From: Streptomyces sp. NBC_01750 | Lineage (GTDB): Bacteria; Actinomycetota; Actinomycetes; Streptomycetales; Streptomycetaceae | NCBI RefSeq assembly: GCF_035918095.1 | Contig: NZ_CP109137.1 | Location: 6,078,001-6,142,000, forward strand | DNA length: 64,000 bases | Direction: 5' to 3' | Shown here: piece after piece, positions 31,326-39,617 of the stretch | How the letters are laid out: each line of letters opens with the position of its first letter | Position numbering within the stretch: the first letter of the stretch is position 1 | Notes under the pieces: model-generated | What the model saw: only the letters and a program-made list of their open reading frames with translations | Databases searched by the model: none | What the model was told of the DNA's origin: nothing | Translations under genes and position numbers: made by a program

Positions 31326-31649
31326 ATGCACATCAGGGGCGACCACGCCGAGCTGGTCGTCGGGGGCCGCCTCGACGTCCGCAGCGCGGCGGACGCCCGT
31401 ACGGTCCTGCATGCGGCGGTCGACAGCGGAGTCGGCGACCTGGTGCTCGACCTGACCGATCTCGACTCCTGGGACGCCACCGGGCTCGGGGTCATCATGG
31501 GCGCACACCGCCGGGCCGGCCGGTGCGGCCGCCGACTGGTGCTGCGCGGAGTTCCCCCGCAGATGCAGCGACTGCTGGTGGCGACCCGGCTGCATCGCAT
31601 CCTTGCCGTCGAGGGCGGCATCGCGGCCGAAACGCTTCCCCGGGTGTGA
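31326..31649 (+). CDS. STAS-domain protein (anti-anti-sigma factor type)
   Basis: Single-domain protein of 107 residues from ATG 31326 (CGGGGAG upstream). The STAS fold is evident: beta strand AELVVGGRLDVRSAADART, VLDLTDLDSWDATGLGVIMGAHRRA, and a C-terminal strand/helix MQRLLVATRLHRIL. The residue equivalent to the phosphorylated serine of SpoIIAA is Thr52 (DAT-GLGV instead of DSS-GLGV). Such proteins bind anti-sigma kinases; no partner kinase is adjacent. The 169 bp upstream are non-coding. Confidence 0.88.
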   Translation: MHIRGDHAELVVGGRLDVRSAADARTVLHAAVDSGVGDLVLDLTDLDSWDATGLGVIMGAHRRAGRCGRRLVLRGVPPQMQRLLVATRLHRILAVEGGIAAETLPRV

Positions 31650-31909
31650 ACCGTACGACGCTCGCAATCCTCACGAGACTGTGACGTCACGGGCGGGGCG
31701 GCACCCCCCCGGTTCATAGATACTGAGCGAAGGTCTAAGGTTCGGTCGCCCGCCGTTTCGACGTACCCACGCGGCGGGCACCGGACCGAAGCTACAGCGG
31801 GGCGTGCAGAAAGCCGGGAGGGACACATCCGCACGCGGCTCCGCCACCAGAAAACACACGATCCTGGCGGGGACGAAGCTAAGCGAAGCGCATCTGGGGG
31901 GCTTGGACC

Positions 31910-34390
31910 ATGGACAACGACAGTTTCGGCGAGGGCGCGGGCCAGGCCCGTACGCCGCGCGAGGCCACCACGCCGGACTTCGGACAGTCCGCGCCGACTC
32001 TCGCCCGTACCGTCCAGCTCGTCTCGGGCGACTTCCTGCTCACCGTCAATCCCGTCGACGGCAGCGAGATCGAGCCCTGCCCGCCCGGTGGGGGCCCCGC
32101 CCACGCCGAAGGCCATGGGGGAGAGCGGACCGCGCCGCCGGCCCGGCACAGCGCCGCCGAGCGCACCGAGCTGCAGCGCGCGGCGCAGCCGCCCGTACCC
32201 GCAGGGCCTGCCGCGCCGCGGCTCCCGCTGCTGGAACGCGACGAGGAGCGCCGACGGCTCGTACGGCTGCTGGGCCGAGGCCGCTCGGTGCGGCTCACCG
32301 GCCCCGCGGGCTCCGGACGCAGCGCCCTGCTCGACACCGTCGCACAGGAGTGCGCGGATCTAGCGCCCGACGGTGTCGTCCGCCTCAGCGGCCACCGCCG
32401 CACCCCCACCGAGCTGCTGTACGAGCTCTACGCCATCGTCCACAAGGCTCCTCAGCACCGGCCCGACCGGGCCGGGCTGCTCACGCTCGTCCGTGACATC
32501 GGTGCGATCGTCCTCCTCGACGACCTGGAGTTCGGTGGCGCCGCACTCGGCGAGCTGCTGGACTCCGCACCCGAATGCGCCTTCCTGGTCGCCGCCACAC
32601 CCGACGTCGCCGCGCCCGCCGCGGACTCACACCTCGAAGAGGTCTTCCTCGGCGGTCTCGGCCGCAGCGCCTCGCTGGAGCTGCTGCAGCGCACCGTGGA
32701 CCGGCCGCTCACCGAGGACGAGGCGAACTGGGCGGGCGACCTCTGGTTCGAGTCCGAGGGCTTGCCGCTGCGCTTCGTACAGGCCGGCGCTCTGCTGCGG
32801 CAGTGCGACGCCCTGCGTACCGACCCCGAGGACTTCGACCCGTACATGCCCGCCGACCGCGTCGAGGGGGGCGACATACCGCTGCCGAGTCTGGCGGAGG
32901 GTGCCGCGCCCGCCGCGCTGCTCGCCTCCCGGCTGAGCAAGTCGGCTCGCGAGACGCTGCGCTTCGCCGTCGCGCTCGGTGGCGAGGTCCCGCACCAGGC
33001 GCATCTGCCGGCGCTCGTGGGGGACACCCACGCGGACGCCGCTGTCGGCGAACTGATGAGCTGCGGCCTGCTCACCCCGGTCGGCACGCGCTACCGGCTG
33101 GCGGCCGGCGTGATCGCGCAGCTGACGGAGAAGGGTTACGCGACCGACGCGGCGGCACACGCACACACCGCCGCCCAGCACTACGCCTGGTGGGCCGGGC
33201 ATCCCTCGGTGACGCCCGAGCGGGCCGTGGCGGAGGCGGACGCCGTGCTCGCGGCGCTGACCGCGCTCGTGCCCGGCCAGGAGTCCGGACACCCCAGCAC
33301 GGCCGTACTGCTGGCCCGCAGCGCGGCGCCCGCCTTCGCGGCCGGGCAGCACTGGAGCGCCTGGGAGAAGACCCTGCGGGTCGGCTCCGAAGCGGCCCGG
33401 CTGGCGGGCGAAGTGGCCGAAGAGGCGTACTTCCACCACGAACTGGGCGTTCTGGCGCTCTGCAACGGCAACCTGGACCGGGCGCGCGCCGAGCTCGAGG
33501 CCTCGATCGGCATGCGCGGGGCGCTCGCCGACAAGCGCGGCACCGTGGCGGGTCGCAGGGCGCTGGCGCTCGTGACGGACCGCTCGGGCGCCCCGGTGCC
33601 GGGCGGCCGCACCCCGGCGGGCGAGGAGGTGCCTGCCGCGCGCCACGAGGAGTCGGCGTCGCCGCCCGGAGGCGTACCGGCGGCCGTGCCGCTCACGGGG
33701 CTGGGAAGGCTTTCCGGACTGGGTTCTGTGGGGCTGCGCAAGCCCTCGGACGAGCCCGCGACGACTGTGTCGCGGCGCGAGACGCCCGCGGGCGGTGGGT
33801 GGCCGGGCCGCGGCCGTTCGCTCCTCGGCGGCGCCCGGCGCAACCTCGTCGCCGCGGGCGCGGGGGCGCTGCTCGCCGCGGTGCTCGGCACGGTGGTGAC
33901 GCTCGGCGCGACCTCCGACAACAACGACGCCCCGGGCAACAAGGTCAGGAACGGCCAGTCCGCGAACGAGGAAGACTCGCAGAACGGCCTGGACGCGGAC
34001 GTGCCGGCCGACGGCTCGACCAGCAGGCCGGGCGGTGGGGGCGGCGGCGAACCGAAGAACCCGGACAAGGTGACGCCGGGCGCGCCCTCTTCGTCGGGTG
34101 CGCAGTCCACGCCCGGCGGCAAGCCGGCGTCGAGTCCGGCGACGCCGGAGGGCAGGCCGTCGACGTCGGGCAGGCCCACGACGAAACCGACGCCGAAGCC
34201 GTCCTCTTCCTCGTCGAGCCCGACTCCGACCACCTCCCCGCCTTCGAGCACGCCGTCCACACCGTCCACCAGCCCGTCGTCGAGCACGCCGTCGACACCG
34301 GACTCGGCCAGCGCCCCGGTCACGAACAGCAGCGCGCCCGGGGCGTCCGGTCCCTCCGGCTCCAGCGCCGTCTCCTCGCCGGTGATCTGA
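31910..34390 (+). CDS. Large P-loop protein with a membrane anchor and Pro/Ser/Thr-rich C-terminal tail
   Basis: The 826-residue product starts with a low-complexity region (1-100). An ATPase-like domain follows: GPAGSGRS at 131-138, where the Walker A lysine is Arg137, and IVLLDDLEF as Walker B. Helical repeat-type sequence follows (~290-560), including TPR-like pairs (HHELGVLALCNGNLDRARAELEASI). A membrane helix at ~645-665 (AAGAGALLAAVLGTVVTLGA) precedes a 160-residue tail of Pro, Ser, Thr and Gly, likely extracytoplasmic. Residues ~60-72 are encoded by a hairpin-like repeat. Similar proteins near nucS in Streptomyces are annotated ATP/GTP-binding; true role unknown. The 260 bp upstream are non-coding. 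Confidence 0.8.
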   Translation: MDNDSFGEGAGQARTPREATTPDFGQSAPTLARTVQLVSGDFLLTVNPVDGSEIEPCPPGGGPAHAEGHGGERTAPPARHSAAERTELQRAAQPPVPAGPAAPRLPLLERDEERRRLVRLLGRGRSVRLTGPAGSGRSALLDTVAQECADLAPDGVVRLSGHRRTPTELLYELYAIVHKAPQHRPDRAGLLTLVRDIGAIVLLDDLEFGGAALGELLDSAPECAFLVAATPDVAAPAADSHLEEVFLGGLGRSASLELLQRTVDRPLTEDEANWAGDLWFESEGLPLRFVQAGALLRQCDALRTDPEDFDPYMPADRVEGGDIPLPSLAEGAAPAALLASRLSKSARETLRFAVALGGEVPHQAHLPALVGDTHADAAVGELMSCGLLTPVGTRYRLAAGVIAQLTEKGYATDAAAHAHTAAQHYAWWAGHPSVTPERAVAEADAVLAALTALVPGQESGHPSTAVLLARSAAPAFAAGQHWSAWEKTLRVGSEAARLAGEVAEEAYFHHELGVLALCNGNLDRARAELEASIGMRGALADKRGTVAGRRALALVTDRSGAPVPGGRTPAGEEVPAARHEESASPPGGVPAAVPLTGLGRLSGLGSVGLRKPSDEPATTVSRRETPAGGGWPGRGRSLLGGARRNLVAAGAGALLAAVLGTVVTLGATSDNNDAPGNKVRNGQSANEEDSQNGLDADVPADGSTSRPGGGGGGEPKNPDKVTPGAPSSSGAQSTPGGKPASSPATPEGRPSTSGRPTTKPTPKPSSSSSSPTPTTSPPSSTPSTPSTSPSSSTPSTPDSASAPVTNSSAPGASGPSGSSAVSSPVI
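32088..32124 (+). repeat. GC-rich hairpin-like repeat inside the P-loop protein gene
   Basis: GTGGG...CCCAC arm followed by CCCAC-GCC-GAA-GGC-CATGGGGGAG: an interrupted stem around a GAA loop ending in GGGGGAG, the same plan as the elements at 12.1 and 24.3 kb. It encodes the low-complexity GGGPAHAEGHGGER. Confidence 0.45.
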
Positions 34391-34405
34391 CCGTCACAGG
34401 ACGCG

Positions 34406-34441
34406 GTACGGCCCCGGACCGCATTGCCGCCCGGGCCGTAC
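34406..34441. terminator. Bidirectional terminator between the P-loop gene and nucS
   Basis: GTACGGCCCCGG (34406-34417) pairs with CCGGGCCGTAC (34431-34441) with one bulged C. It lies between the convergent stops at 34390 and 34460. Confidence 0.65.
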
Positions 34442-34459
34442 ACACACTTCTCGTGATGG

Positions 34460-35131
34460 TCAGAACAGCCTGAGCTTGTCGTCCTCGATCCCGCGCAGCG
34501 CGTCGTAGTCGAGCACCACACACCCGATCCCGCGGTCCGTCGCGAGCACCCGAGCCTGCGGTTTGATCTCCTGCGCCGCGAACAAGCCCTTCACCGGCGC
34601 CAGATGGGGGTCCCGGTTCAGCAGCTCCAGGTAGCGCGTGAGCTGCTCCACGCCGTCGATCTCGCCGCGTCGCTTGATCTCCACCGCCACCGTCGCGCCG
34701 TCCGAGTCCCGGCACAGGATGTCCACCGGGCCGATGGCCGTGGGGTATTCGCGCCGGATCAGGCTGTAGCCCTGGCCCAGTGTCTCGATGCGGTCGGCGA
34801 GCAGTTCCTGCAAGTGGGCTTCCACGCCGTCCTTGATGAGGCCGGGGTCCACGCCGAGCTCGTGCGACGAGTCATGGAGGATTTCCTCCATCGTAATGAT
34901 CAGTTTCTCGCCCGCTTTGTTCACGACGGTCCACACACTGTCCGTTCCCTCGCCGTCTTCCTTCAGAGTGCAGGGAGGGGACATCCAGTTCAGTGGTTTG
35001 TACGCCCTGTCATCCGCATGGATGGAGACGCTGCCGTCTGCCTTGACCAGGATCAGACGGGGGGCGGAGGGCAGGTGGGCCGTGAGGCGGCCCGCGTAGT
35101 CCACGGAGCAGCGGGCGATGACAAGACGCAT
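34460..35131 (-). CDS. nucS: Mismatch-specific endonuclease NucS/EndoMS
   Basis: Cuts both strands at mismatches and replaces MutS-MutL repair in most actinobacteria. The 223-residue product from ATG 35131 starts [21 protein letters not shown], the conserved N-terminus. The nuclease core has the D-x(n)-E-x-K signature in [23 protein letters not shown] and QLTRYLELL. The C-terminal tail ends EDDKLRLF, resembling the family beta-clamp-interaction tail. Three codons upstream of the chosen start are in frame with another ATG. It is transcribed alone, divergent from the SCO5389-family gene. Confidence 0.95.
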   Translation of the reverse strand: MRLVIARCSVDYAGRLTAHLPSAPRLILVKADGSVSIHADDRAYKPLNWMSPPCTLKEDGEGTDSVWTVVNKAGEKLIITMEEILHDSSHELGVDPGLIKDGVEAHLQELLADRIETLGQGYSLIRREYPTAIGPVDILCRDSDGATVAVEIKRRGEIDGVEQLTRYLELLNRDPHLAPVKGLFAAQEIKPQARVLATDRGIGCVVLDYDALRGIEDDKLRLF

Positions 35132-35283
35132 GGTCGGCAACGCTACTCGACGGAAGCAGTTGCGCGCGATTCGCCCCGGAAGCCCCCTTCGTTATTTGGC
35201 CGGTTGTGTTCCCAATCTCCTGGTGCCCTCCGGCCAGCGCACTTACCGTGGAAGCAGGAGGTTGCCGGTCGTGCACTCTGCGT

Positions 35284-35358
35284 CGTCGTACGTCGTTCGT
35301 ACGACGCCGTCGTCCGTCGTCCTCCTTCCCTGCCCGTAAGGCCCCGTTCATCGGGGCC
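35284..35358 (+). promoter_or_regulatory. Palindrome and small hairpin upstream of the SCO5389-family gene
   Basis: CGTCGTACG (35284-35292) and CGTACGACG (35298-35306) form a perfect 9-bp dyad around TCGTT. A second perfect stem GGCCCCG/CGGGGCC (35340-35358, 5-nt loop) ends 3 bases before the GAGAGGAG ribosome binding site. The first could be an operator; the second a leader hairpin affecting translation. The 242-bp nucS/SCO5389 intergenic region holds no gene. Confidence 0.5.
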
Positions 35359-35373
35359 GCGAGAGGAGAACCC

Positions 35374-35766
35374 ATGTCGCTCGACGTCTCACCGGCGCTG
35401 TTGGATCAGGCCGAGCGAGGCGAGGTCGACGAAGCTGCCTTCGTCGACTGCGTCCGGACCTCCCTGCCCTTCGCATGGGAGATGATCAGTTCTCTGGTGG
35501 CTCAGCTGAAGGTGGACGGCGGCGACTTCGCCGACAACCAGACGCCCCCGCCGGACGAGCAGGCACGCGGTCAGCTGCTGCGCGCGCTCGCGAGTGACGC
35601 TATTCGCGGTGCTCTGCAGCGGCACTTCGGAGTGCGCCTCGCATTCCAGAACTGCCACCGCGTAGCGGTGTTCCCGCTGGACTCCTCGGTCGACGAGCGG
35701 CTCGCCCGCTTCACCTCCGTTCGGGCTCAGTTGCTCAATCAGTCGCCCGAATTCCGCGACTGCTGA
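35374..35766 (+). CDS. SCO5389 family protein
   Basis: The 130-residue soluble product starts MSLDVSPALLDQAERGEVDEAAFVDCVRTSLPFAWEMISSLV from ATG 35374 (GAGAGGAG upstream). It is acidic, without membrane segments, and has a Cys pair region (QNCHRVAVFPLDSSVDERLARF). It matches the small streptomycete family named after S. coelicolor SCO5389, which I recall as conserved but uncharacterised. An in-frame ATG at 35206 would read through the palindromes and is rejected. Confidence 0.88.
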   Translation: MSLDVSPALLDQAERGEVDEAAFVDCVRTSLPFAWEMISSLVAQLKVDGGDFADNQTPPPDEQARGQLLRALASDAIRGALQRHFGVRLAFQNCHRVAVFPLDSSVDERLARFTSVRAQLLNQSPEFRDC

Positions 35767-35773
35767 AGTCTTT

Positions 35774-35830
35774 TGCTGCCGCTCCGCATCGCGGGAGGTG
35801 CTACTGGTGTCGGAGCGGCAGCACCTCCCG
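35774..35830. terminator. Overlapping alternative hairpins between convergent genes
   Basis: Stem A pairs TGCTGCCGCTCCG (35774-35786) with CGGAGCGGCAGCA (35811-35823), 13 bp perfect. Stem B pairs CGGGAGGTGCT (35792-35802) with AGCACCTCCCG (35820-35830), 11 bp perfect. They share 35820-35823, so they compete at their ends. Located between the stops at 35766 and 35841. Confidence 0.75.
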
Positions 35831-35840
35831 TACGGCGGAC

Positions 35841-36872
35841 TCAGACCAGCAGAGACAGGACCTCTGTGCCCAGACGCCGCACATTCTCCTCCGTGGCCGC
35901 CAGATCGCCCGAGCCCTCGGCCAGCAGCGCGAACCGCGTGATGCCGGTACGTTCGGCGGTGGCCGCGATCCGGTCGGCGGCGAGCCGCGGCGGGCCCACC
36001 GGATGGAGCCCGCACAGCAGTTCCGTGTATCCCACCGGGTCCCGCATCGCGCGAGGCCGGCCGTCGACGGTCACATGGGCGTCCAGCCCCTGTTTGAGCC
36101 AGCCGGGCATCGCCTTCACCAGAGTCTCCGTGGCCTCGGCCCGGCGGTCCGCGATCTGGGCCACTCCGGCCGATACGTGCCCGGCGCCCGCGACCTCCTC
36201 GGGTGAGCGGCCCGCGGAGAGCGCGTGCGTACGCCAGAGGGCGACCATCTCCGCCTTCTCCTCGTCGTCGCAGTGCATCCCGAGCAGCATCGGCAGCCCG
36301 CGCTCGGCGGCGAGCCTCACGCTGTTCGGGGACGTACAGGCGACGATCACCTCGGGGCCGTGGGGCGGGCCGCCGATCAGCTCGTCCGGCCTGGGCACGA
36401 CCGGGACTTCACGGAAGCCGAACCGTTCGCCGCTGGCGGCGACCCGGGGTTCGCGCAGCCAGCGCAGCAGCAGGTCCAGGGATTCGGGAAAGCCCTTCTC
36501 GTACGCGTCCAGGCCCGAGCCGAAGACCTCCAGATCGACCCATGGACCGCCTCTTCCCACGCCGAGGGAGAACCTCCCCCCGGAGGTGAGGTGCAGCAGT
36601 GCCGCCTGCTCGCCCAGCGCCACCGGATGGGCGCTCGGCAGTACGCTCACCGCGGTGCCGACCCGGATCCGCCGGGTGCGGCCGAGCAGCAGCGCGGCGA
36701 GTGTCACGGCGGACGGGCACACGCCGTACGACACGAAATGGTGCTCGGCCAACCAGACGGAGTCCAGACCGGACTCCTCCGCGACCTCGGCGGACCGCAC
36801 CGCGCGGTGCAGCGCCTCCCCCTGTCCCTGGCCCGGGAATTGGGCCGCCAGCACAAACGTTCCCACGCGCAT
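35841..36872 (-). CDS. LLM-class (luciferase-like) flavin-dependent oxidoreductase
   Basis: The 343-residue product from ATG 36872 (GGAGG upstream) begins MRVGTFVLAAQFPGQGQGEALHRAV and has the bacterial-luciferase-like TIM-barrel pattern: GLDSVWLAEHHF, PVALGEQAALLHLTSGGRFSLGVGRGGPWVD and a C-terminal LLAEGSGDLAATEENVRRLGTEVL. This group uses FMN or F420 with unknown small-molecule substrates. An in-frame ATG at 36932 would add 20 residues and lacks a ribosome binding site. It is monocistronic and divergent from the small gene at 37087. Confidence 0.9.
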   Translation of the reverse strand: MRVGTFVLAAQFPGQGQGEALHRAVRSAEVAEESGLDSVWLAEHHFVSYGVCPSAVTLAALLLGRTRRIRVGTAVSVLPSAHPVALGEQAALLHLTSGGRFSLGVGRGGPWVDLEVFGSGLDAYEKGFPESLDLLLRWLREPRVAASGERFGFREVPVVPRPDELIGGPPHGPEVIVACTSPNSVRLAAERGLPMLLGMHCDDEEKAEMVALWRTHALSAGRSPEEVAGAGHVSAGVAQIADRRAEATETLVKAMPGWLKQGLDAHVTVDGRPRAMRDPVGYTELLCGLHPVGPPRLAADRIAATAERTGITRFALLAEGSGDLAATEENVRRLGTEVLSLLV

Positions 36873-37086
36873 CGCCTTTTGCCTCCTTGCGGCCGACGCG
36901 TCACTCCCCCTACTGGCAACAACGCCTGACACGTGCCATAGGCACGGCCAATCGTGAAGTTGTTGCGATTTTCCGGTAACTGGCCCCTATGGGTGCCACG
37001 GTCTCACCCCGTGCGGGGCATGTACCCCCCGCTGCGGACCGTAGGCTGGAAGACGAACTGTCCGGACTTGCCCCCTGAGGTGTCAC

Positions 37087-37416
37087 GTGTCCCCGCGCCG
37101 CAACCGCCCCCGAGGCGGCGAGAAGCCGACCGAGCAAACCAGCGAGCCGGGCGAGAGGTACGGCGGCCTCGGACGGAGCGAGTCCTGGCACGGCGAGGAG
37201 TGGTCGGTGCGCCATGTCGCCGGCGCAAGTGCCGCGGGCAAGCGGTACCGCTGCCCCGGCTGCGACCAGGAGATCCCCTCCGGGATGCCGCACGTGGTCG
37301 CCTGGCCCGAACACGGCGGCGTCGACGACCGGCGGCACTGGCACAAGGCGTGCTGGAACGCGAAGGACCGCCGCACCACGCGGGTGCAGCGGTCCCGTAA
37401 CGCGCCGAAGTACTGA
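37087..37416 (+). CDS. Small zinc-ribbon-like protein (often annotated ATP/GTP-binding)
   Basis: The 109-residue basic product from GTG 37087 (CCTGAGGTG upstream) has an Arg/Pro-rich N-terminus and then YRCPGCDQEIPSGMPHVVAWP...RRHWHKACWNAK, with Cys-x2-Cys, His and His-x3-Cys placed as in a treble-clef or zinc-ribbon HNH-like half. Streptomyces databases tend to label the family ATP/GTP-binding without evidence. No nuclease His-Asn-His set is complete, so I call only metal binding. Confidence 0.78.
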   Translation: MSPRRNRPRGGEKPTEQTSEPGERYGGLGRSESWHGEEWSVRHVAGASAAGKRYRCPGCDQEIPSGMPHVVAWPEHGGVDDRRHWHKACWNAKDRRTTRVQRSRNAPKY

Positions 37417-37421
37417 GGCAG

Positions 37422-38249
37422 TTACACGTCCCGTGAGGTGAGCGAGGCGTAGGCGCCGGCCAGCGCGACCGCCGTCACGCCCAGCGCGATCCACAGCGGG
37501 TCCCAGCCGGCCGGGCCCGACTCGGTCACCGCGGTGTCGTAGAGCACCCCGATCTGGTTCGGGATGGAGTACTCGAAGAGGGCCTGCTGCAGATCCCGCA
37601 GCGACTCCGAGAACATGAACATCGCCAGCACCAGCGGCAGCAGCACGACGCCGATCATGACGGTGATCGCGCCCGCCGAGTGGCGGATCAGGGTGCCGAC
37701 GGCGAGAGACAGCAGACCGAGCGTCGCGACATAGACGCCGACGCCCACCGTGGCGCGGAACCACTCCTCGCCGGTGGACGAGCCCTGGCCCACGATCGCG
37801 ATCTGCAGCGCGCCGACGAGCGCGGTGATCACCGTGGTGAGCGTGAAGACGAGCAGGAAGAAGACGATCGCCTTGGCGGTCAGCACCCGGGCCCGGCTCG
37901 GGCACGCGGTGAGCGTGGTCCTGATCATGCCGGTGCCGTACTCGGACGCGATGGTCAGCACGCCCAGCGTGATCACACAGATGCTGCCGAGCAGTACGCC
38001 GAAGAAGCCGAGCGAGAGGATCGACTGATCTCCCAGATCGGCGTCCGAGGCGGAGACGGCCACCGCGGAGAGCGCGCCGATGCCGACCATCAGCACGATC
38101 ATGACGCCGAGTGTCCACATGGTGGAACGTACGGACCGGATCTTGGTCCACTCGGAGGCGAGCGCGTCGCCGAGATGGGCGCTGCGCTCCGGAATCGGCG
38201 AGGAGTACGCGGCGGCGGGTGCGCCCTGCTGCTGGTACGGGGTGGTCAT
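37422..38249 (-). CDS. ABC-2 type transporter permease (copy 1)
   Basis: The 275-residue product starts MTTPYQQQGAPAAAYSS and has six hydrophobic segments: ~50-75, 92-115, 140-165, 172-195, 205-225 and 250-270. The motifs ASEWTKIRSVRSTMWTLG and SEYGTGMIRTTL are typical of ABC-2 exporters of the DrrB/YhaP type. The ATG overlaps the stop of its ATPase gene by four bases. Closely resembles the permease encoded at 39618-40397, so the two pairs are a tandem duplication. Confidence 0.9.
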   Translation of the reverse strand: MTTPYQQQGAPAAAYSSPIPERSAHLGDALASEWTKIRSVRSTMWTLGVMIVLMVGIGALSAVAVSASDADLGDQSILSLGFFGVLLGSICVITLGVLTIASEYGTGMIRTTLTACPSRARVLTAKAIVFFLLVFTLTTVITALVGALQIAIVGQGSSTGEEWFRATVGVGVYVATLGLLSLAVGTLIRHSAGAITVMIGVVLLPLVLAMFMFSESLRDLQQALFEYSIPNQIGVLYDTAVTESGPAGWDPLWIALGVTAVALAGAYASLTSRDV

Positions 38250-39421
38250 CGGGCGTCCTCGGGCTTGGTCAGGTCGGCGGGTGCGGCAGCGGCCGGGGGC
38301 ACGACGGGCGGAGCGGCAGGAGCGCCGGCAGGCGCGGCGGGGGCCATGGGGGCGCCGGCGTACGGGTTCGCGCCGGCGTACGGGTTCTGGCCGGGCTGGG
38401 GCGGCGGCGGGGCGTACCAGCCCTGCTGCGGCACCTCGGGAATCTGCTGCTGCGGCGGGAGGTAGCCCATCGGCGGCTGCTGCATCAGACCCGACTTCTG
38501 GTCCGTGGTCGAGCGGTAGTCGACCGCGCCCTGTGTCATCCGCATGTACGCCTCTTCCAGCGAGGCCTGGTGCGGCGACAGCTCCCACAGGCGTACGTCC
38601 GCGTTGTGCGCCAGATCGCTGATCTGCGGCAGCGGCAGCCCGGTGACCCGCAGAGCGCCGTCCGGCTCCGGCATGACCTGCCCGCCGGCCTCGGTCAGCG
38701 CAGCGGACAGCTTCTCGCGCTGCTGCGGGTCGGTCTGCGGCGTCCGCACCCGGGCGAAGTCCGCGGAGTTGTGCGAGATGAAGTCCTTGACGCTCATGTC
38801 CGCGAGCAGCTGCCCCCGGCCGATCACGATCAACTGGTCGGCGGTGAGCGCCATTTCGCTCATCAGGTGCGAGGACACGAAGACGGTACGGCCCTCGGAG
38901 GCCAGCTGCTTCATCAGATTGCGGACCCAGAGGATGCCCTCCGGGTCCAGGCCGTTGACCGGCTCGTCGAAGAGCAGTACCTGCGGGTCGCCGAGCAGGG
39001 CAGCCGCGATGCCGAGCCGCTGGCCCATACCGAGCGAGAAGCCCTTGGAGCGCTTCTTCGCGACTTCCTGGAGACCGACGACGCCGAGCACTTCGTCCAC
39101 CCGGCGCGCCGGGATGCCGGAGAGCTGCGCGAGCGAGAGCAGGTGGTTGCGCGCGCTCCGGCCGCCGTGCACCGCCTTGGCGTCGAGGAGCGCACCGACC
39201 TGGCGGGGCGCGTTCGGCAGCTGCCGGAAGGTGCGGCCGCCGATGGTCACCTGGCCCTCGGTCGGCTGGTCGAGCCCGAGAATCATCCGCATCGTCGTCG
39301 ACTTGCCGGCGCCGTTGGGGCCGAGGAACCCGGTGACGGCGCCGGGCCGTACCTGGAAGGAAAGGTTGTACACGGCCGTCTTGGCGCCGTAGCGCTTTGT
39401 CAGGCCGACTGCCTCGATCAT
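38246..39421 (-). CDS. ABC transporter ATP-binding protein (copy 1) with extended Pro/Gly tail
   Basis: The 391-residue product has Walker A GPNGAGKST, the signature SLGMGQRLGIA, Walker B LLFDEPVNGLDPEGI and the His switch FVSSHLMSEM in the N-terminal 225 residues. A middle domain (~225-310) is typical of ABC-2 exporter ATPases such as CcmA/DrrA. The last ~70 residues are Pro, Gln, Gly and Ala rich (YLPPQQQIPEVPQQGW, AGANPYAGAP), absent from the paralogue at 40401-41384. Couples to the permease gene by a four-base overlap. Confidence 0.92.
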   Translation of the reverse strand: MIEAVGLTKRYGAKTAVYNLSFQVRPGAVTGFLGPNGAGKSTTMRMILGLDQPTEGQVTIGGRTFRQLPNAPRQVGALLDAKAVHGGRSARNHLLSLAQLSGIPARRVDEVLGVVGLQEVAKKRSKGFSLGMGQRLGIAAALLGDPQVLLFDEPVNGLDPEGILWVRNLMKQLASEGRTVFVSSHLMSEMALTADQLIVIGRGQLLADMSVKDFISHNSADFARVRTPQTDPQQREKLSAALTEAGGQVMPEPDGALRVTGLPLPQISDLAHNADVRLWELSPHQASLEEAYMRMTQGAVDYRSTTDQKSGLMQQPPMGYLPPQQQIPEVPQQGWYAPPPPQPGQNPYAGANPYAGAPMAPAAPAGAPAAPPVVPPAAAAPADLTKPEDAR

Positions 39422-39617
39422 TCTCCAGCCCCATCGACTTTCGGGTCGTCGGGGCCCAGGCCATCCGGCCGTACACCCCCGTAAGAGTTAGGAGGATATC
39501 CGTGCCTTGACGGTTCCGGCCAAGCCGTAACGCTATGGTGTCGGGTTTTGATCGGCCGGCGCGGCCGGGGCGAGCGTCCCGCCGGGCCGTGAGCTGCGTG
39601 GACCCGCCCGCAGCCGC

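Noticed and set aside
38250..39476. Upstream extension of the copy 1 permease frame through the ATPase gene
   Set aside because: The frame is open but reads the ATPase gene out of phase; the permease starts at 38249 with the usual four-base overlap.
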